Shown: piece after piece, positions 55,696 to 64,000 of the stretch
Layout of the letters: each line of letters starts with the position of its first letter
Position numbering within the stretch: the first letter of the stretch is position 1
NCBI GenBank assembly: GCA_030651575.1
Contig: JAUSFB010000027.1
Coordinates: 248,001 to 312,000 of the forward strand
Direction: 5' to 3'
Source of the DNA: Phaeospirillum sp.
Lineage (GTDB): Bacteria; Pseudomonadota; Alphaproteobacteria; Rhodospirillales; Magnetospirillaceae
DNA: 64,000 bases
Notes under the pieces: model-generated
Database searches by the model: none
What the model was told of the DNA's origin: nothing
The model's input: the letters and a program-made list of their open reading frames with translations, nothing else
Made by a program: the position numbers and the translations under genes

Positions 55696-55719
55696 GAGCC
55701 CCGCCAATGGGCGGGGCTC
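55696..55719 (-). terminator. hairpin after trxA
   Basis: GAGCCCCGCC and GGCGGGGCTC form a perfect 10-bp stem with a 4-nt loop, 25 bp after the trxA stop. The T-run is weak (GTTGCGTT). Confidence 0.65.
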
Positions 55720-55744
55720 GAACTCAAAGCCGATATCCCCGCCT

Positions 55745-56059
55745 TTACAGGCTGGCTTCGACCCACTCGAACAGCTTGCTCTTGGGAAGAGCGCCGATCT
55801 TGGTGGCGGCCACTTGACCGTCCTTGAAGATCATCAGAGTGGGAATGCCGCGAACGCCGTACTTTCCCGGCACCCCCGGATTCTCATCGATGTTGATCTT
55901 GGCGACGGTGATCTTGGCGGCCATATCCTTGGCGAGTTCCTCGAGCGCCGGGGCGATCTGGCGGCAGGGGCCGCACCATTCGGCCCAAAAGTCCACCAGG
56001 ACCGGACCGGTGGCGTTGAGCACATCGGCCTCGAACGAGGAATCGGTCACATTCTTCAT
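55745..56059 (-). CDS. trxA: thioredoxin
   Basis: The 104-aa protein is a classical thioredoxin with active site [14 protein letters not shown], the cis-Pro in [13 protein letters not shown] and the usual length. It reduces protein disulfides in the cytoplasm. AAGGAA precedes ATG 56059. Confidence 0.98.
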   Translation of the reverse strand: MKNVTDSSFEADVLNATGPVLVDFWAEWCGPCRQIAPALEELAKDMAAKITVAKINIDENPGVPGKYGVRGIPTLMIFKDGQVAATKIGALPKSKLFEWVEASL

Positions 56060-56176
56060 AGGCACGTTCCTTGTCGAATTCAGATAACGGAGCATCCTCC
56101 GCTCCGGCGAGATCGTATCCGCACCGGAAACGCCACTCTAGAAAGCCGCCGACGAAGCGTCAAGCAAACCGCATGA

Positions 56177-57976
56177 CTATTTACCACTGATCCGCAAGAT
56201 GAAGCCATCGACCTCGCGACTAAGCGTCTCGGATTGCCGGGACAGCTCGGAGGCCGCCGCCGACACCTGCTCCGCCGATTCCGTGGCTTCGGCGGCGGTG
56301 GTCTGCACCGTAACGATGGCGGCGGACACCGAGGCTGCTCCGGCGGCCGCCTCGGCGACGTTGCGCGCGATCTCCAGCGTCACCGCGTTTTGTTCCTCGA
56401 CCGCGCCAGCGACGGAGGCGGACGCCTCCTCGATCTGCGATACAGTGCGCGAGATTTCCTCGATGGCGGAAATGGCCTCGGCGGACACGCCCTGGATCTG
56501 AGAGACCTGCGACGTGATGTCCTCGGTGGCCCTGGCGGTCTGATTGGCCAGGTGCTTGACCTCGTTGGCGACCACGGCAAAGCCCTTGCCGGCATCACCG
56601 GCGCGGGCGGCCTCGATGGTGGCGTTCAACGCCAGCAAATTGGTCTGGGCCGCGATGTCGTTGATCAGGCTGACGATGGCGCCGATGCGTTGGGCCGCCT
56701 CGGCCAGCCCCCGCACCGTGGTGTCGGTGCGCGACGCTACCATGGAGGCCTCCGCCGCCACGGTGGCGGCACGGTTGACCTGACCGCTGATTTCCTGGAT
56801 CGAGGCGGAGAACTCTTCCACCGCCGAAGCCACCGCCTGAACATTGACCGAGGCCTGCTCGGCCGCGGCGGCCACCGTCATGGCCTGTTTGGTGGTTTCG
56901 GTAGCCTGGGCCGACATGGCCCCGGACGAGGCCTCCAACTCCGTGGACGCGGCGGCGACGGCGTTGACCACCCCCTTGACCTGGGTGTTGGCGAAGGTGA
57001 TGAACTCGGCGTCGCGCTGCTCCATCAGTTTCAGCGAGTTGTTGATGGTGCGGGCGTAACCGACGAAATCACCGCGCAGGCCGGTAGTGATGATCCGGCG
57101 GTAATAATTGCGGCCGTTGGCCGATTCCACCGCGGCAAAGGCCTCCTTGCCGAACGCTTCGGTCAGATCGAGCAATCGGTTGATGTTGCGCAGCAAGACT
57201 CCGACCTCGTCACCGCGGCGGATGGAAAGAATACGGGCATTGAGGTCACCGCCCGACGACCGCCCCAGAATGTGGTTGGCGGAGGACAGGTCGTCGGCGA
57301 CCATTCCCACGGAGCGGCCGATCTTGAGGGCGACGACAATGCCGGCCAACGAACACAGCGCCACGACGATCATGAACCCCATGGCGAGGCTGCGGCTGCT
57401 GGAAACGGTGGCGTTTTCGTCTTCGGCGCTGCGCTGAACGATCCGGTCGATGATGGCGTCGAGGCGCTCCATGTCCTTTTGCAGCTGATCGGACAGGGCG
57501 TCAAAGTCTCCCATCAACTTGTTCCCGGTCGGGGGGCCTTCGGCCACAAAGGCCTTGGCCATTTTCTGTCCGGCCTCGTAATAGGCCGGAAAGTGGCCTC
57601 GCGCCTGATCGAGCGCCCCGCCCAGCTCGACCTGGCCGAGGAGCTTGGCCAGGCCGCCCAGCCTGGAGGCGTCCTGATCAAAGCGTTCGGCGAAGACCTT
57701 GGCCTTGTCGAAACCGTCATTCATGCCGTCGAGGCCGCGGGTGGCGGAAACGTCGGTCAGCCACTGCTGGACCTGCACCACGTCGAAGCGCAAGTCCTTC
57801 GATGCCTGGGCGATACCAAAGACATTGGAGCGGAAATGGCCGGCGATGTCGGCGATATTGCCGATGCCGACGATGCCGGACCAGACGCCGCCCACACCGG
57901 CGAACAGGCAGATGATGGCCGGGGCCAGCACCGCGATGGTGATTTTCCTGGCCTCGGATCGGAGGGAATTTCTCAT
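56177..57976 (-). CDS. methyl-accepting chemotaxis protein
   Basis: The 599-aa receptor has TM1 near residues 11-35 ([21 protein letters not shown]), a periplasmic region of about 165 residues that looks like a four-helix bundle, TM2 near 208-230 ([22 protein letters not shown]), a HAMP-like region and a signalling domain with the conserved tip [37 protein letters not shown]. It relays to CheA/CheW. The gene follows the PAS protein gene by 14 bp, so the two form an operon. See the split-Aer finding. Confidence 0.95.
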   Translation of the reverse strand: MRNSLRSEARKITIAVLAPAIICLFAGVGGVWSGIVGIGNIADIAGHFRSNVFGIAQASKDLRFDVVQVQQWLTDVSATRGLDGMNDGFDKAKVFAERFDQDASRLGGLAKLLGQVELGGALDQARGHFPAYYEAGQKMAKAFVAEGPPTGNKLMGDFDALSDQLQKDMERLDAIIDRIVQRSAEDENATVSSSRSLAMGFMIVVALCSLAGIVVALKIGRSVGMVADDLSSANHILGRSSGGDLNARILSIRRGDEVGVLLRNINRLLDLTEAFGKEAFAAVESANGRNYYRRIITTGLRGDFVGYARTINNSLKLMEQRDAEFITFANTQVKGVVNAVAAASTELEASSGAMSAQATETTKQAMTVAAAAEQASVNVQAVASAVEEFSASIQEISGQVNRAATVAAEASMVASRTDTTVRGLAEAAQRIGAIVSLINDIAAQTNLLALNATIEAARAGDAGKGFAVVANEVKHLANQTARATEDITSQVSQIQGVSAEAISAIEEISRTVSQIEEASASVAGAVEEQNAVTLEIARNVAEAAAGAASVSAAIVTVQTTAAEATESAEQVSAAASELSRQSETLSREVDGFILRISGK

Positions 57977-57990
57977 CTGTCCGACTCCGG

Positions 57991-58530
57991 TCAGGTATTT
58001 GGGGTGATGGCGAAGATGAATCGGGCGTAGCTGTCAAAGCCCGCATCCTCCACCGCCCGGTGCAGCATGGCCCACGAGGCGTCAAGCCCCGCCTTGCGGT
58101 CCGCGTGCCGATTCTCCTCGTCCAGCAGGCGGCGGTAGAGCGGCTTGATCTTTTCCAGCGCGCCCGGCTCCGGCACCCGCCGGTTGGAGTGATAGCCGAC
58201 AATCTGTCCCGCGCCGTCAAAGCTGGGGGTGACATGGGCGAAGACCCAGTAATTATCGCCATTCTTGGACATGTTGTTGACGTAGGCGAACAGCTCGTGA
58301 CCGCTGGATACGGTGTCCCACAGCAGCTTGAACACGCAGCGGGGCATTTCGGGATGGCGGATGATGGAATGAGGCTGACCGATCAACTCGGCTTCGGTAA
58401 AGCCGCTGACGCTCAAGAAAACGTCATTGACATAGGTCAGGCGCCCTTTCGGGTCGGTTTTGCTGACAATCAGCTCTTCGGCCGGGAATATCCGTTCCTT
58501 ACCCGAAGGAATAGCGCGTACAGGTTCCAT
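57991..58530 (-). CDS. Aer-type PAS domain protein
   Basis: The 179-aa protein is a single PAS domain of the aerotaxis (Aer) kind: [44 protein letters not shown] and [23 protein letters not shown], which in E. coli Aer bind FAD. A helical C-terminal part of about 60 residues follows, but there is no membrane or signalling domain. It precedes the chemoreceptor gene and may supply its redox or oxygen sensing in trans. Confidence 0.9.
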   Translation of the reverse strand: MEPVRAIPSGKERIFPAEELIVSKTDPKGRLTYVNDVFLSVSGFTEAELIGQPHSIIRHPEMPRCVFKLLWDTVSSGHELFAYVNNMSKNGDNYWVFAHVTPSFDGAGQIVGYHSNRRVPEPGALEKIKPLYRRLLDEENRHADRKAGLDASWAMLHRAVEDAGFDSYARFIFAITPNT

Positions 58531-58643
58531 AGCCCAAGACTCCCCATCTACCCCTATCTGTTTGAACTAGGTAGCAGTACGGATGTGCTTGTGCAAGTGA
58601 GAAGCAACTTGAACTAAAACATGCCGGCCGATTGCTCGCCCGA

Positions 58644-59285
58644 TCAACCGCCCCGGACCGCCGCCATAAAGGCCCGGATCTTGTCGGCATCCTTGACGCC
58701 GGGGGCGCTTTCAACGCCGGACGAGACATCGACCGCCCGAGCGCCGGAAATACGGATGGCCTCGGCCACATTGGCCGGGGTCAAGCCGCCGGCCAGCATC
58801 CATGGCACGCCCCATTTGCGGCCCTTGAGGATGGTCCAGTCGAAGCTGACCGCGTTGCCACCGGGCAGGGTCGCGCCCTTGGGCGGCTTGGCGTCGAACA
58901 GCAGGCGATCGGTTACGGCCAGGAACGGCTCGGCCTGCGCCAGATCCTCCGCCGAAGCGACGGAAACCACCTTCATCACCGGCAGGCCGTATTCCAGGCG
59001 GATGGCCTCGATCCGCTCGGGCGTCTCGTGGCCGTGCAGTTGCAGCAGATCAAGGCGAACACGGGTCAGCACCCGATCCAAGGTAGCATCGTCGGGATCG
59101 ACGAACAGCCCGACCTTGGTCACGTCGTCGGGGGCGAATTCCACCAGATCGGCGGCAAGTTCGGCCGTCACGGCGCGGGGGCTGGGTGGGTAGAACACCA
59201 GTCCGACATAATCGGCGCCGGCTTCGATGGCGGCATCCATGGCGTCTTCGTCATTGATGCCACAGATCTTGACCTCGACCACCAT
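58644..59285 (-). CDS. trpF: phosphoribosylanthranilate isomerase
   Basis: The 213-aa TIM barrel catalyses the third tryptophan step. It starts VEVKICGINDEDAM (catalytic Cys) and has LLQLHGHETPE and the phosphate loops MLAGGLTPANV and DVSSGVESAPGVKD. It lies two bases after pyrF on the same strand, separated from trpBA by about 26 kb. Confidence 0.97.
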   Translation of the reverse strand: MVVEVKICGINDEDAMDAAIEAGADYVGLVFYPPSPRAVTAELAADLVEFAPDDVTKVGLFVDPDDATLDRVLTRVRLDLLQLHGHETPERIEAIRLEYGLPVMKVVSVASAEDLAQAEPFLAVTDRLLFDAKPPKGATLPGGNAVSFDWTILKGRKWGVPWMLAGGLTPANVAEAIRISGARAVDVSSGVESAPGVKDADKIRAFMAAVRGG

Positions 59286-59287
59286 GG

Positions 59288-60001
59288 CTAGAGTCCCAAC
59301 TCGGCCCTGATCCGGTCGGCGGCCTCCACCGGATCGGCGGCGGCGATGATGGGACGCCCGATCACCAGCACATCGGCCCCCTTGGCGCGGGCCTCGGCCG
59401 GGGTGAGGAAACGCTTCTGGTCACCGGCCTCGCTCCAGGCGGGACGGATGCCGGGGATCACCAGCTTGAAGCCGGGGCCGCATTGGGCGCGCACCGCCTC
59501 GACCTCCAGCGGCGAGCAGACGATGCCGTCGGCCCCGCTGTCCTGGGCCAGGGCGGCGAGGCGCTTGACTTGCTCCAGCACCGGCCCGCCAAAGCCCACC
59601 GCCTCGGCCCCGGCCTGATCCAGGCTGGTGAGAATGGTGACGGCGACCACGGCGGGCGGGGAAACGCCCAGCTTGTCCGCTTCATCCCTGGCGGCGTCGG
59701 CGGCGGCGCGGATCATGGCGGCCCCGCCCGAGGCATGGATGGTGGTGATGGCGGCCTTCAGCCGAACCACGCCGCGGATGGCGGCGGCGACGGTGTTGGG
59801 GATGTCGTGCAGCTTCAGGTCAACGAACAGCGGCATGCCCAGGCGGGACACCGCCTCCATTCCCGCGGGGCCGTTGGTGACGAAGTATTCCAGGCCAAGC
59901 TTGAACCCGCCGACCCGGCCGGTCAATTGCCGGGCAAAGGCGGCGGCCTTGGCGGATTCGGTGGTGTCGAGGGCGACGTAAACGGGATTGGTGGAGGGCA
60001 T
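59288..60001 (-). CDS. pyrF: orotidine 5'-phosphate decarboxylase
   Basis: The 237-aa enzyme makes UMP from OMP. The catalytic Lys/Asp cluster is in FVDLKLHDIPNTV, and other conserved parts are YVALDTTES, LVIPGIRPAW and LVIGRPI. AGGA lies before ATG 60001. It sits in the operon ihfB-lapA-pyrF-trpF. Confidence 0.97.
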   Translation of the reverse strand: MPSTNPVYVALDTTESAKAAAFARQLTGRVGGFKLGLEYFVTNGPAGMEAVSRLGMPLFVDLKLHDIPNTVAAAIRGVVRLKAAITTIHASGGAAMIRAAADAARDEADKLGVSPPAVVAVTILTSLDQAGAEAVGFGGPVLEQVKRLAALAQDSGADGIVCSPLEVEAVRAQCGPGFKLVIPGIRPAWSEAGDQKRFLTPAEARAKGADVLVIGRPIIAAADPVEAADRIRAELGL

Positions 60002-60018
60002 GAAAGTCCTGATCAAGG

Positions 60019-60303
60019 TTACGGCGTCGGGGACTGACGGTCGGCCAACCGACGTTCCAGGCTATCGGCGCGCCGGCGCTCGGCGCGGGCGCGCAGGCGG
60101 GCTCCGGCGCCCGAGACCCAGACGAGGGCCGCGCCGGTCGCCAGCCCCAGCGCCAACGGCGCCAGCACGGCGAGATAGGCCGCCACGTCAAGGCCGAAGG
60201 GCAGCGGCCACAGGTCGAAATGGATCTCCTGGCGGTTGGCGACGGCGAACACCGTCGCCACCACGGCCAAAGGCAGGCCGATCAACCAGGCGACAAGCCT
60301 CAT
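60019..60303 (-). CDS. LapA (DUF1049) family membrane protein
   Basis: The 94-aa protein has two helices ([19 protein letters not shown] and [22 protein letters not shown]) with [12 protein letters not shown] between them, and an Arg-rich C-terminal helix. These features identify the LapA/DUF1049 family involved in lipopolysaccharide assembly. Its ATG overlaps the ihfB stop (ATGA). Confidence 0.85.
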   Translation of the reverse strand: MRLVAWLIGLPLAVVATVFAVANRQEIHFDLWPLPFGLDVAAYLAVLAPLALGLATGAALVWVSGAGARLRARAERRRADSLERRLADRQSPTP

Positions 60304-60593
60304 GATCCGCCACCCTCGATGTTGAGCTTCTCGCGCAACTGCTTGCCGGTCTTGAAGAAGGGAATCGCCTTGCCCTCAACCGACACGGTTTCGCCGGTGC
60401 GGGGATTGCGGCCCTGGCGGGGGTCGCGCTTCTTGACCGAAAAGGCGCCGAAGCCGCGCAACTCAACCCGGTCGCCACGCGCCAGGGCGCCGGCGATCTC
60501 GTCGAAAATGGTGGTGACGATACGCTCCACATCCCGTTGATAGAGATGGGGATTGCGTTCGGCCAGACGGGCGATCAGCTCCGACTTGGTCAT
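60300..60593 (-). CDS. ihfB: integration host factor subunit beta
   Basis: The 97-aa DNA-bending protein has [26 protein letters not shown] and the beta-arm [22 protein letters not shown] with the DNA-intercalating Pro. It pairs with IhfA. It is the first gene of ihfB-lapA-pyrF-trpF. I chose the ATG at 60593 by family alignment; the upstream part of the frame is not conserved. Confidence 0.96.
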   Translation of the reverse strand: MTKSELIARLAERNPHLYQRDVERIVTTIFDEIAGALARGDRVELRGFGAFSVKKRDPRQGRNPRTGETVSVEGKAIPFFKTGKQLREKLNIEGGGS

Positions 60594-60678
60594 GGGATTG
60601 CACTTCCTCGAATGGTGGCGGTCGATGGGGGCAAGGATGCCGGACTGCCCTGGCAGCGTCAAGCCAAGTCGTTGAGTT

Positions 60679-61182
60679 TCATTGACTTTCCGAGTCTTTC
60701 ATCGGCTCCGACACTTCCCAGGTGCCGTCAGCATGGCGGCAGGCCACCACGTCGCGGATGAAATCGCCCTCGGTCTCGTGCAGGCGGCTGGCTTGCTGGT
60801 GCAAGGCGCGGCAGGGCCGTCCGCCGGCATCGGTCCAGCCGTCCCCCACCGCCGTGACCGAGCCCCGATGGCCGTGGGTCTCCCACTTGACCGGTTCGCC
60901 CGCCTTGCCGGTCTCGGCCGCCTCCACCGTGGCGGTGGCCCACATGCGTTGGGCCGGCGGATCCACATAGGTGCCCAGAGCATAGCCCATGGCCGCCCCC
61001 GCGACGACGCCCACTCCGGAAAAGGCCCAGGGATAATGGGTGCCGATGGCGGCGGCGCGGCCGATGCCGCCGCCGATCATGGCCCCGGCCCCGGTTCCCC
61101 ATAACTGCCCCTCGGTGGGATTCTCGGCGCAGCCGGCGACGGCCAAGACCATGACGCCCGCCGCAAAAGTCCTGCCGATCAT
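60679..61182 (-). CDS. lipoprotein with glycine-zipper motif
   Basis: The 167-aa protein has a lipobox (VLAVAGC, Cys at about 18), then a Gly-rich segment ([24 protein letters not shown]...[17 protein letters not shown]) like glycine-zipper/17-kDa surface antigen proteins. The C-terminal domain ([31 protein letters not shown]...DGTWEV) resembles the RT0821/Lpp0805-type surface domain. It is expected in the outer membrane or periplasm. It lies between gpsA and ihfB. Confidence 0.75.
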   Translation of the reverse strand: MIGRTFAAGVMVLAVAGCAENPTEGQLWGTGAGAMIGGGIGRAAAIGTHYPWAFSGVGVVAGAAMGYALGTYVDPPAQRMWATATVEAAETGKAGEPVKWETHGHRGSVTAVGDGWTDAGGRPCRALHQQASRLHETEGDFIRDVVACRHADGTWEVSEPMKDSESQ

Positions 61183-61218
61183 GAATGCTTCCCCCCGATG
61201 ATGTCGGGTCAGTATGCC

Positions 61219-62211
61219 CTACAATCCCTCGCTGCGAAATGGCCGCGACAGCAACGCCCGAATGGCCTCGTCCAGGCTGACGCCCTTGTTGATGATGGCG
61301 TCGACGGCGGCGCAGATCGGCATCTCGACCCCGATCCGAGCCGCCATGTCCATCACCGCGCCGGCGGTGGTGACGCCTTCGGTCACCGAGCGGCGCTCCG
61401 CCAGGATTTCGGCCAGACCGCGCCCCTCGCCCAGCGCGAAGCCCAGCGAGTAGTTGCGCGACTGGGTCGAGGACGCGGTCAGAATCAGGTCGCCCAGCCC
61501 GGACAGTCCCATCAGAGTCTCGGGCCGCCCGCCCTTGGCCATGGCAAGGCGGGTCAGTTCGGCCAGACCGCGGGTGATCAGCGCCGCCCGCGCATTGTCG
61601 CCCAGGCCGCGCCCCTCGACGATGCCGCAGGCGATGGCCAGCACGTTCTTGACCGCGCCGCCCATCTGAGCACCCACCAGATCGTCGGACAGATAGGGGC
61701 GGAAGCTGGCCGTGCCCAGCGCCTCCACCAGCTTTTGCCCCAATCCGGCATCGGCGCAGGCCAGGGTGACGGCGGTGGGCTGGCCCCGCGCCACCTCGAT
61801 GGCGAAGGTCGGACCCGACAGAACCGCAACCACCGCACCGGGCAGTTCGGCCGCCACCGCGTCGGCCATCAGGGCGCAGGTGGACAGTTCGATCCCCTTG
61901 GCGCAGATCACCGCCGGCACTCCGGCGCGCCAATGCGGCGCCAAGGCGCGGCAAGCGGCGCGCAGATGCTGGGCCGGCGGCACCAGCAGCACCGCGTCGG
62001 CCCCGGCGACCTCGGCATGATCCGAGGTGGCGCGAATGGCGGGGTCCAGCGGCACTCCGGCCAGGAAGTCGGTATTGACATGGGCGGTGTTGACCGAGTC
62101 CACCACCGAGGCCTCGCGCGCCCACAGCACCACGTCACGACCGGCGCGCCGCGCCGTCAGCGCCAGCGCGGTTCCCCAGGCTCCGCCCCCCACTACGCCG
62201 ATGGTGTTCAT
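61219..62211 (-). CDS. gpsA: glycerol-3-phosphate dehydrogenase (NAD(P)+)
   Basis: The 330-aa enzyme makes sn-glycerol-3-phosphate for phospholipids. It has the Rossmann motif GVVGGGAWGTALA, CAKGIELSTCALMADAV, the catalytic Lys in GAVKNVLAIACGI and the C-terminal domain with LSGLGDLILTASSTQSRNYSLG. The length is normal. The downstream lipoprotein gene follows after 36 bp. Confidence 0.97.
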   Translation of the reverse strand: MNTIGVVGGGAWGTALALTARRAGRDVVLWAREASVVDSVNTAHVNTDFLAGVPLDPAIRATSDHAEVAGADAVLLVPPAQHLRAACRALAPHWRAGVPAVICAKGIELSTCALMADAVAAELPGAVVAVLSGPTFAIEVARGQPTAVTLACADAGLGQKLVEALGTASFRPYLSDDLVGAQMGGAVKNVLAIACGIVEGRGLGDNARAALITRGLAELTRLAMAKGGRPETLMGLSGLGDLILTASSTQSRNYSLGFALGEGRGLAEILAERRSVTEGVTTAGAVMDMAARIGVEMPICAAVDAIINKGVSLDEAIRALLSRPFRSEGL

Positions 62212-62280
62212 ACGTCCCCCCCCCTCTTATTTCGATGGGTTTTACGGGGCATTGCCCGTACCCATCAGGGACTTTAAGTC

Positions 62281-63114
62281 CTAAGGCTTCAGTCCGTCCA
62301 ATTGCTGCTGTACCTGGCCGCGTGCGGGCGAATCCGCCGGCAGTTTGTCAAGCAGGCGAGTCCACAGCTTGCGCGCCTGGATTTTGTCGCCCTTGGCTGC
62401 GGCGTCAAGGCCCAGGAAGTACAGCGCGTCGGGCTGGCCGGGATCGATGGCCAGAACCTCACCCATCAGACCGACCACGTCCGGCGGCAAGGTCTCGCCC
62501 TCGGCCTCGTCCAGCAGCAAGATGGCGTATTCGATGCGGGGTTGGACCTCGCCGGGCAGCTGCTTGACCGCCTTGGCATAGGCGTCCTTGGCCTCGTCGA
62601 TCTTGCCCAGCGCCCGGTAGGAGCGGCCCAGCATGCCCCAGCCCTTCCCATCGGCGGGATCGCTCTTCAGCCGCTCGGCCAGGCGTTCGACCATGGCCTG
62701 AATGGTGTTGACCTTCTCGTGCATCTCGGCGATCTGTGCGGCCCGGCCCGCATAGGGCCGATCCGGCAGTTCCGGCGCGCCCAGCGCCAGATAAAAGCCC
62801 AGCGTCGCCAGTGGGATCACCAAAACGATAGTCAGCGCGGCGCGCTTGCCGGCATTGACCCGGATCGGCCTGGCGGTCTTTTCGCTCTCGCCGGCGGCCA
62901 GCATGCGGCGCTGAATCTCGGTCCGCGCCGCATCGGCCTGATCCGCCGACAGCAAGCCCCGGTCCACGTCGCGGGCGATTTCATCCAACTGATCGCGGTA
63001 GACCGTCAGATCGTAGTCCACACGGGCGGCGCCGATGGCGACGGGGCGCAGCAGGGGACGCAGCAGCATGGCCAGCACCAGGGCCAGCATGGCGGCGAAA
63101 ACGATCCAGATCAT
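62281..63114 (-). CDS. ccmI: cytochrome c maturation protein CcmI
   Basis: The 277-aa protein has two membrane helices (IWIVFAAMLALVLAMLLRPLL and ALTIVLVIPLATLGFYLALG) with YRDQLDEIARDVDRGLLSADQADAARTEIQRRML between them, the CcmI/CycH signature. A C-terminal TPR region follows (GWGMLGRSYRALGKIDEAKDAYAKAV). It is a chaperone for apocytochrome c. It overlaps ccmH by 4 nt. Confidence 0.95.
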   Translation of the reverse strand: MIWIVFAAMLALVLAMLLRPLLRPVAIGAARVDYDLTVYRDQLDEIARDVDRGLLSADQADAARTEIQRRMLAAGESEKTARPIRVNAGKRAALTIVLVIPLATLGFYLALGAPELPDRPYAGRAAQIAEMHEKVNTIQAMVERLAERLKSDPADGKGWGMLGRSYRALGKIDEAKDAYAKAVKQLPGEVQPRIEYAILLLDEAEGETLPPDVVGLMGEVLAIDPGQPDALYFLGLDAAAKGDKIQARKLWTRLLDKLPADSPARGQVQQQLDGLKP

Positions 63115-63641
63115 TTACCCGACTCCTTCAGCAGCGCGTCGAGGCGACGGCGCTCGTCGGCGGATAGCGGCGGCGGCGGCGGTTGGATGGTGGCGGTGCG
63201 GCGGCGGCGGTAAAAGCCGAACACTACCGCCAGGGCGCCGACGAACAAGGCGAACGGCCCCAGCCACAGCACCAGGGTGGTGCCCTTGAACGGCGGCTTC
63301 AGCAAGACATAGTCGCCATAACGGTCGACCACGAACTTGCGCACCATGTCGTCGGTATCGCCGGCCCCGATACGCTCGCGCACGATGACGCGCAGATCCT
63401 TGGCCAGATCGGCGTCGGAATCGTCGATGGACTGGTTCTGGCAGACCAGACAGCGGAGATCCTTGCCCAATTCGCGGGCGCGATGCTCCTGGGCCGGGTC
63501 CTTCATCATCTCGTCCGGATTGACGGCCAGGGCGGGCGAGGCCAGGGCCAGCAGCATCGCGAGAACCGGGATGCCAAACGCCGGCCGACCCTTCGAGACG
63601 CTTCGGGGCTCGGAATGAGGGGAGAAAAGGGCCGGGCTCAT
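63111..63641 (-). CDS. ccmH: cytochrome c maturation protein CcmH/CycL
   Basis: The 176-aa protein has an N-terminal signal (GIPVLAMLLALASPALA) and the active-site motif LRCLVCQNQSIDDSDADLAKDLR (CVCQN-like LVCQN), a membrane helix near the C-terminus (LVLWLGPFALFVGALAVVFGFY) and the expected length. It reduces or ligates apocytochrome c with CcmI. The start lies upstream of the signal peptide; the first 15 residues may not be real. Confidence 0.93.
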   Translation of the reverse strand: MSPALFSPHSEPRSVSKGRPAFGIPVLAMLLALASPALAVNPDEMMKDPAQEHRARELGKDLRCLVCQNQSIDDSDADLAKDLRVIVRERIGAGDTDDMVRKFVVDRYGDYVLLKPPFKGTTLVLWLGPFALFVGALAVVFGFYRRRRTATIQPPPPPLSADERRRLDALLKESGK

Positions 63642-64000
63642 TTCTGCAACTCCCGGATGATGGGCAGCAGGGTTTTGTTCCAGACCTCGGGCGAGATCGG
63701 GCCGATATGCTTGTAGCGGATGACGCCGGCCTTATCGACGATGAAGCTTTCGGGAGCGCCGGTGACGCCGAAGTCGACGGCGGCGCGGCCGGGGGCGGGA
63801 TCGACGCCGACCCGGTCATAAGGATCGCCGTGCTTCTTCAGCCAGGCCGCGCCCAAGGCGGGATCGTCGCGCCAGTCGATGCCGTGGATCGGCACGATGC
63901 CGGCCTTTTTGTACTCCATCAGATAGGGGTGTTCCTGGACACAGGCGATGCACCACGACCCATAGATATTGACCAGCGAGACCCGGCCCCTGAGATCGGC
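63638..64000 (-). CDS. ccmG: thiol:disulfide interchange protein CcmG/DsbE (5' end outside the window)
   Basis: The last 120 codons are present and the frame stays open to the window edge. They include the thioredoxin-like active site GSWCIACVQEHP and the cis-Pro part FGVTGAPESFIVDKAGVIRYKHIGPIS, both typical of CcmG/DsbE, where the active site is usually WCxxC. It keeps apocytochrome or CcmH cysteines reduced. It overlaps ccmH by 4 nt and should be preceded by other ccm genes outside the window. Confidence 0.95.
   Translation of the reverse strand, partial: ADLRGRVSLVNIYGSWCIACVQEHPYLMEYKKAGIVPIHGIDWRDDPALGAAWLKKHGDPYDRVGVDPAPGRAAVDFGVTGAPESFIVDKAGVIRYKHIGPISPEVWNKTLLPIIRELQK

Overview
The window reads as a chromosomal segment of a GC-rich alphaproteobacterium, most likely Rhodospirillales and Magnetospirillum-like. 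The pointers are the paired b'/b subunits of the F0 ATP synthase, the mutY / DUF721 / dsbA-like / smc run, gatCAB, a FlaF-like protein, bacteriohemerythrin and a stand-alone Aer-type PAS protein beside a chemoreceptor. The genus is inferred from gene content only; no rRNA is present.

Bases 1-17,500 are accessory. First come genes for secreted or outer-membrane proteins and a MASE1 histidine kinase / FixJ-type regulator pair, with a 24-bp direct repeat occurring twice beside them. From about 5.6 to 16.1 kb lies a mosaic island: a short tyrosine recombinase, several small genes, an SF2-type helicase with a primase-like C-terminal remnant whose leader folds into a hairpin with a loop complementary to its own ribosome binding site, DUF3768, a permuted NlpC/P60-like protein, a BrnT/BrnA toxin-antitoxin pair, a membrane protein, dispersed hairpin repeats, a 3' half of a tRNA-Thr, an integrase C-terminal fragment, and a DUF6884/GIY-YIG-like gene broken by a 17-bp tandem duplication plus a one-base slip. 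A hemerythrin cluster with two Cys-rich small genes and tRNA-His mark the return to core sequence.

Bases 17,500-64,000 are mostly core. They hold tRNA-His, a glycosyltransferase-like gene, a DUF4239 membrane protein, a NYN-domain protein, def-fmt-truA, rsmE, a ferric-iron ABC transporter (permease, ATPase, binding protein) with a Fur-type palindrome, tRNA-Ala, aroA facing accD-trpA-trpB, dapF-mtaB-ftsY, secA, a dual-specificity-type phosphatase, gatC-gatA-gatB, mutY with a secreted protein, DUF721-dsbA-smc, the F0 ATP synthase operon, a FlaF-like gene, small hypothetical genes, trxA, the split aerotaxis pair, ihfB-lapA-pyrF-trpF, a lipoprotein, gpsA, and the cytochrome c maturation genes ccmG(partial)-ccmH-ccmI at the right edge.

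Many core genes are translationally coupled by ATGA or TGATG overlaps (def-fmt-truA, dapF-mtaB-ftsY, trpB-trpA, gatC-gatA, ihfB-lapA, atpF'-atpF, ccmH-ccmI), which indicates compact operons. The accessory part has more AT-rich intergenic DNA, palindromic operators and decayed genes. The main lead for something undescribed is the leader RNA of the helicase gene at 8628-8705.
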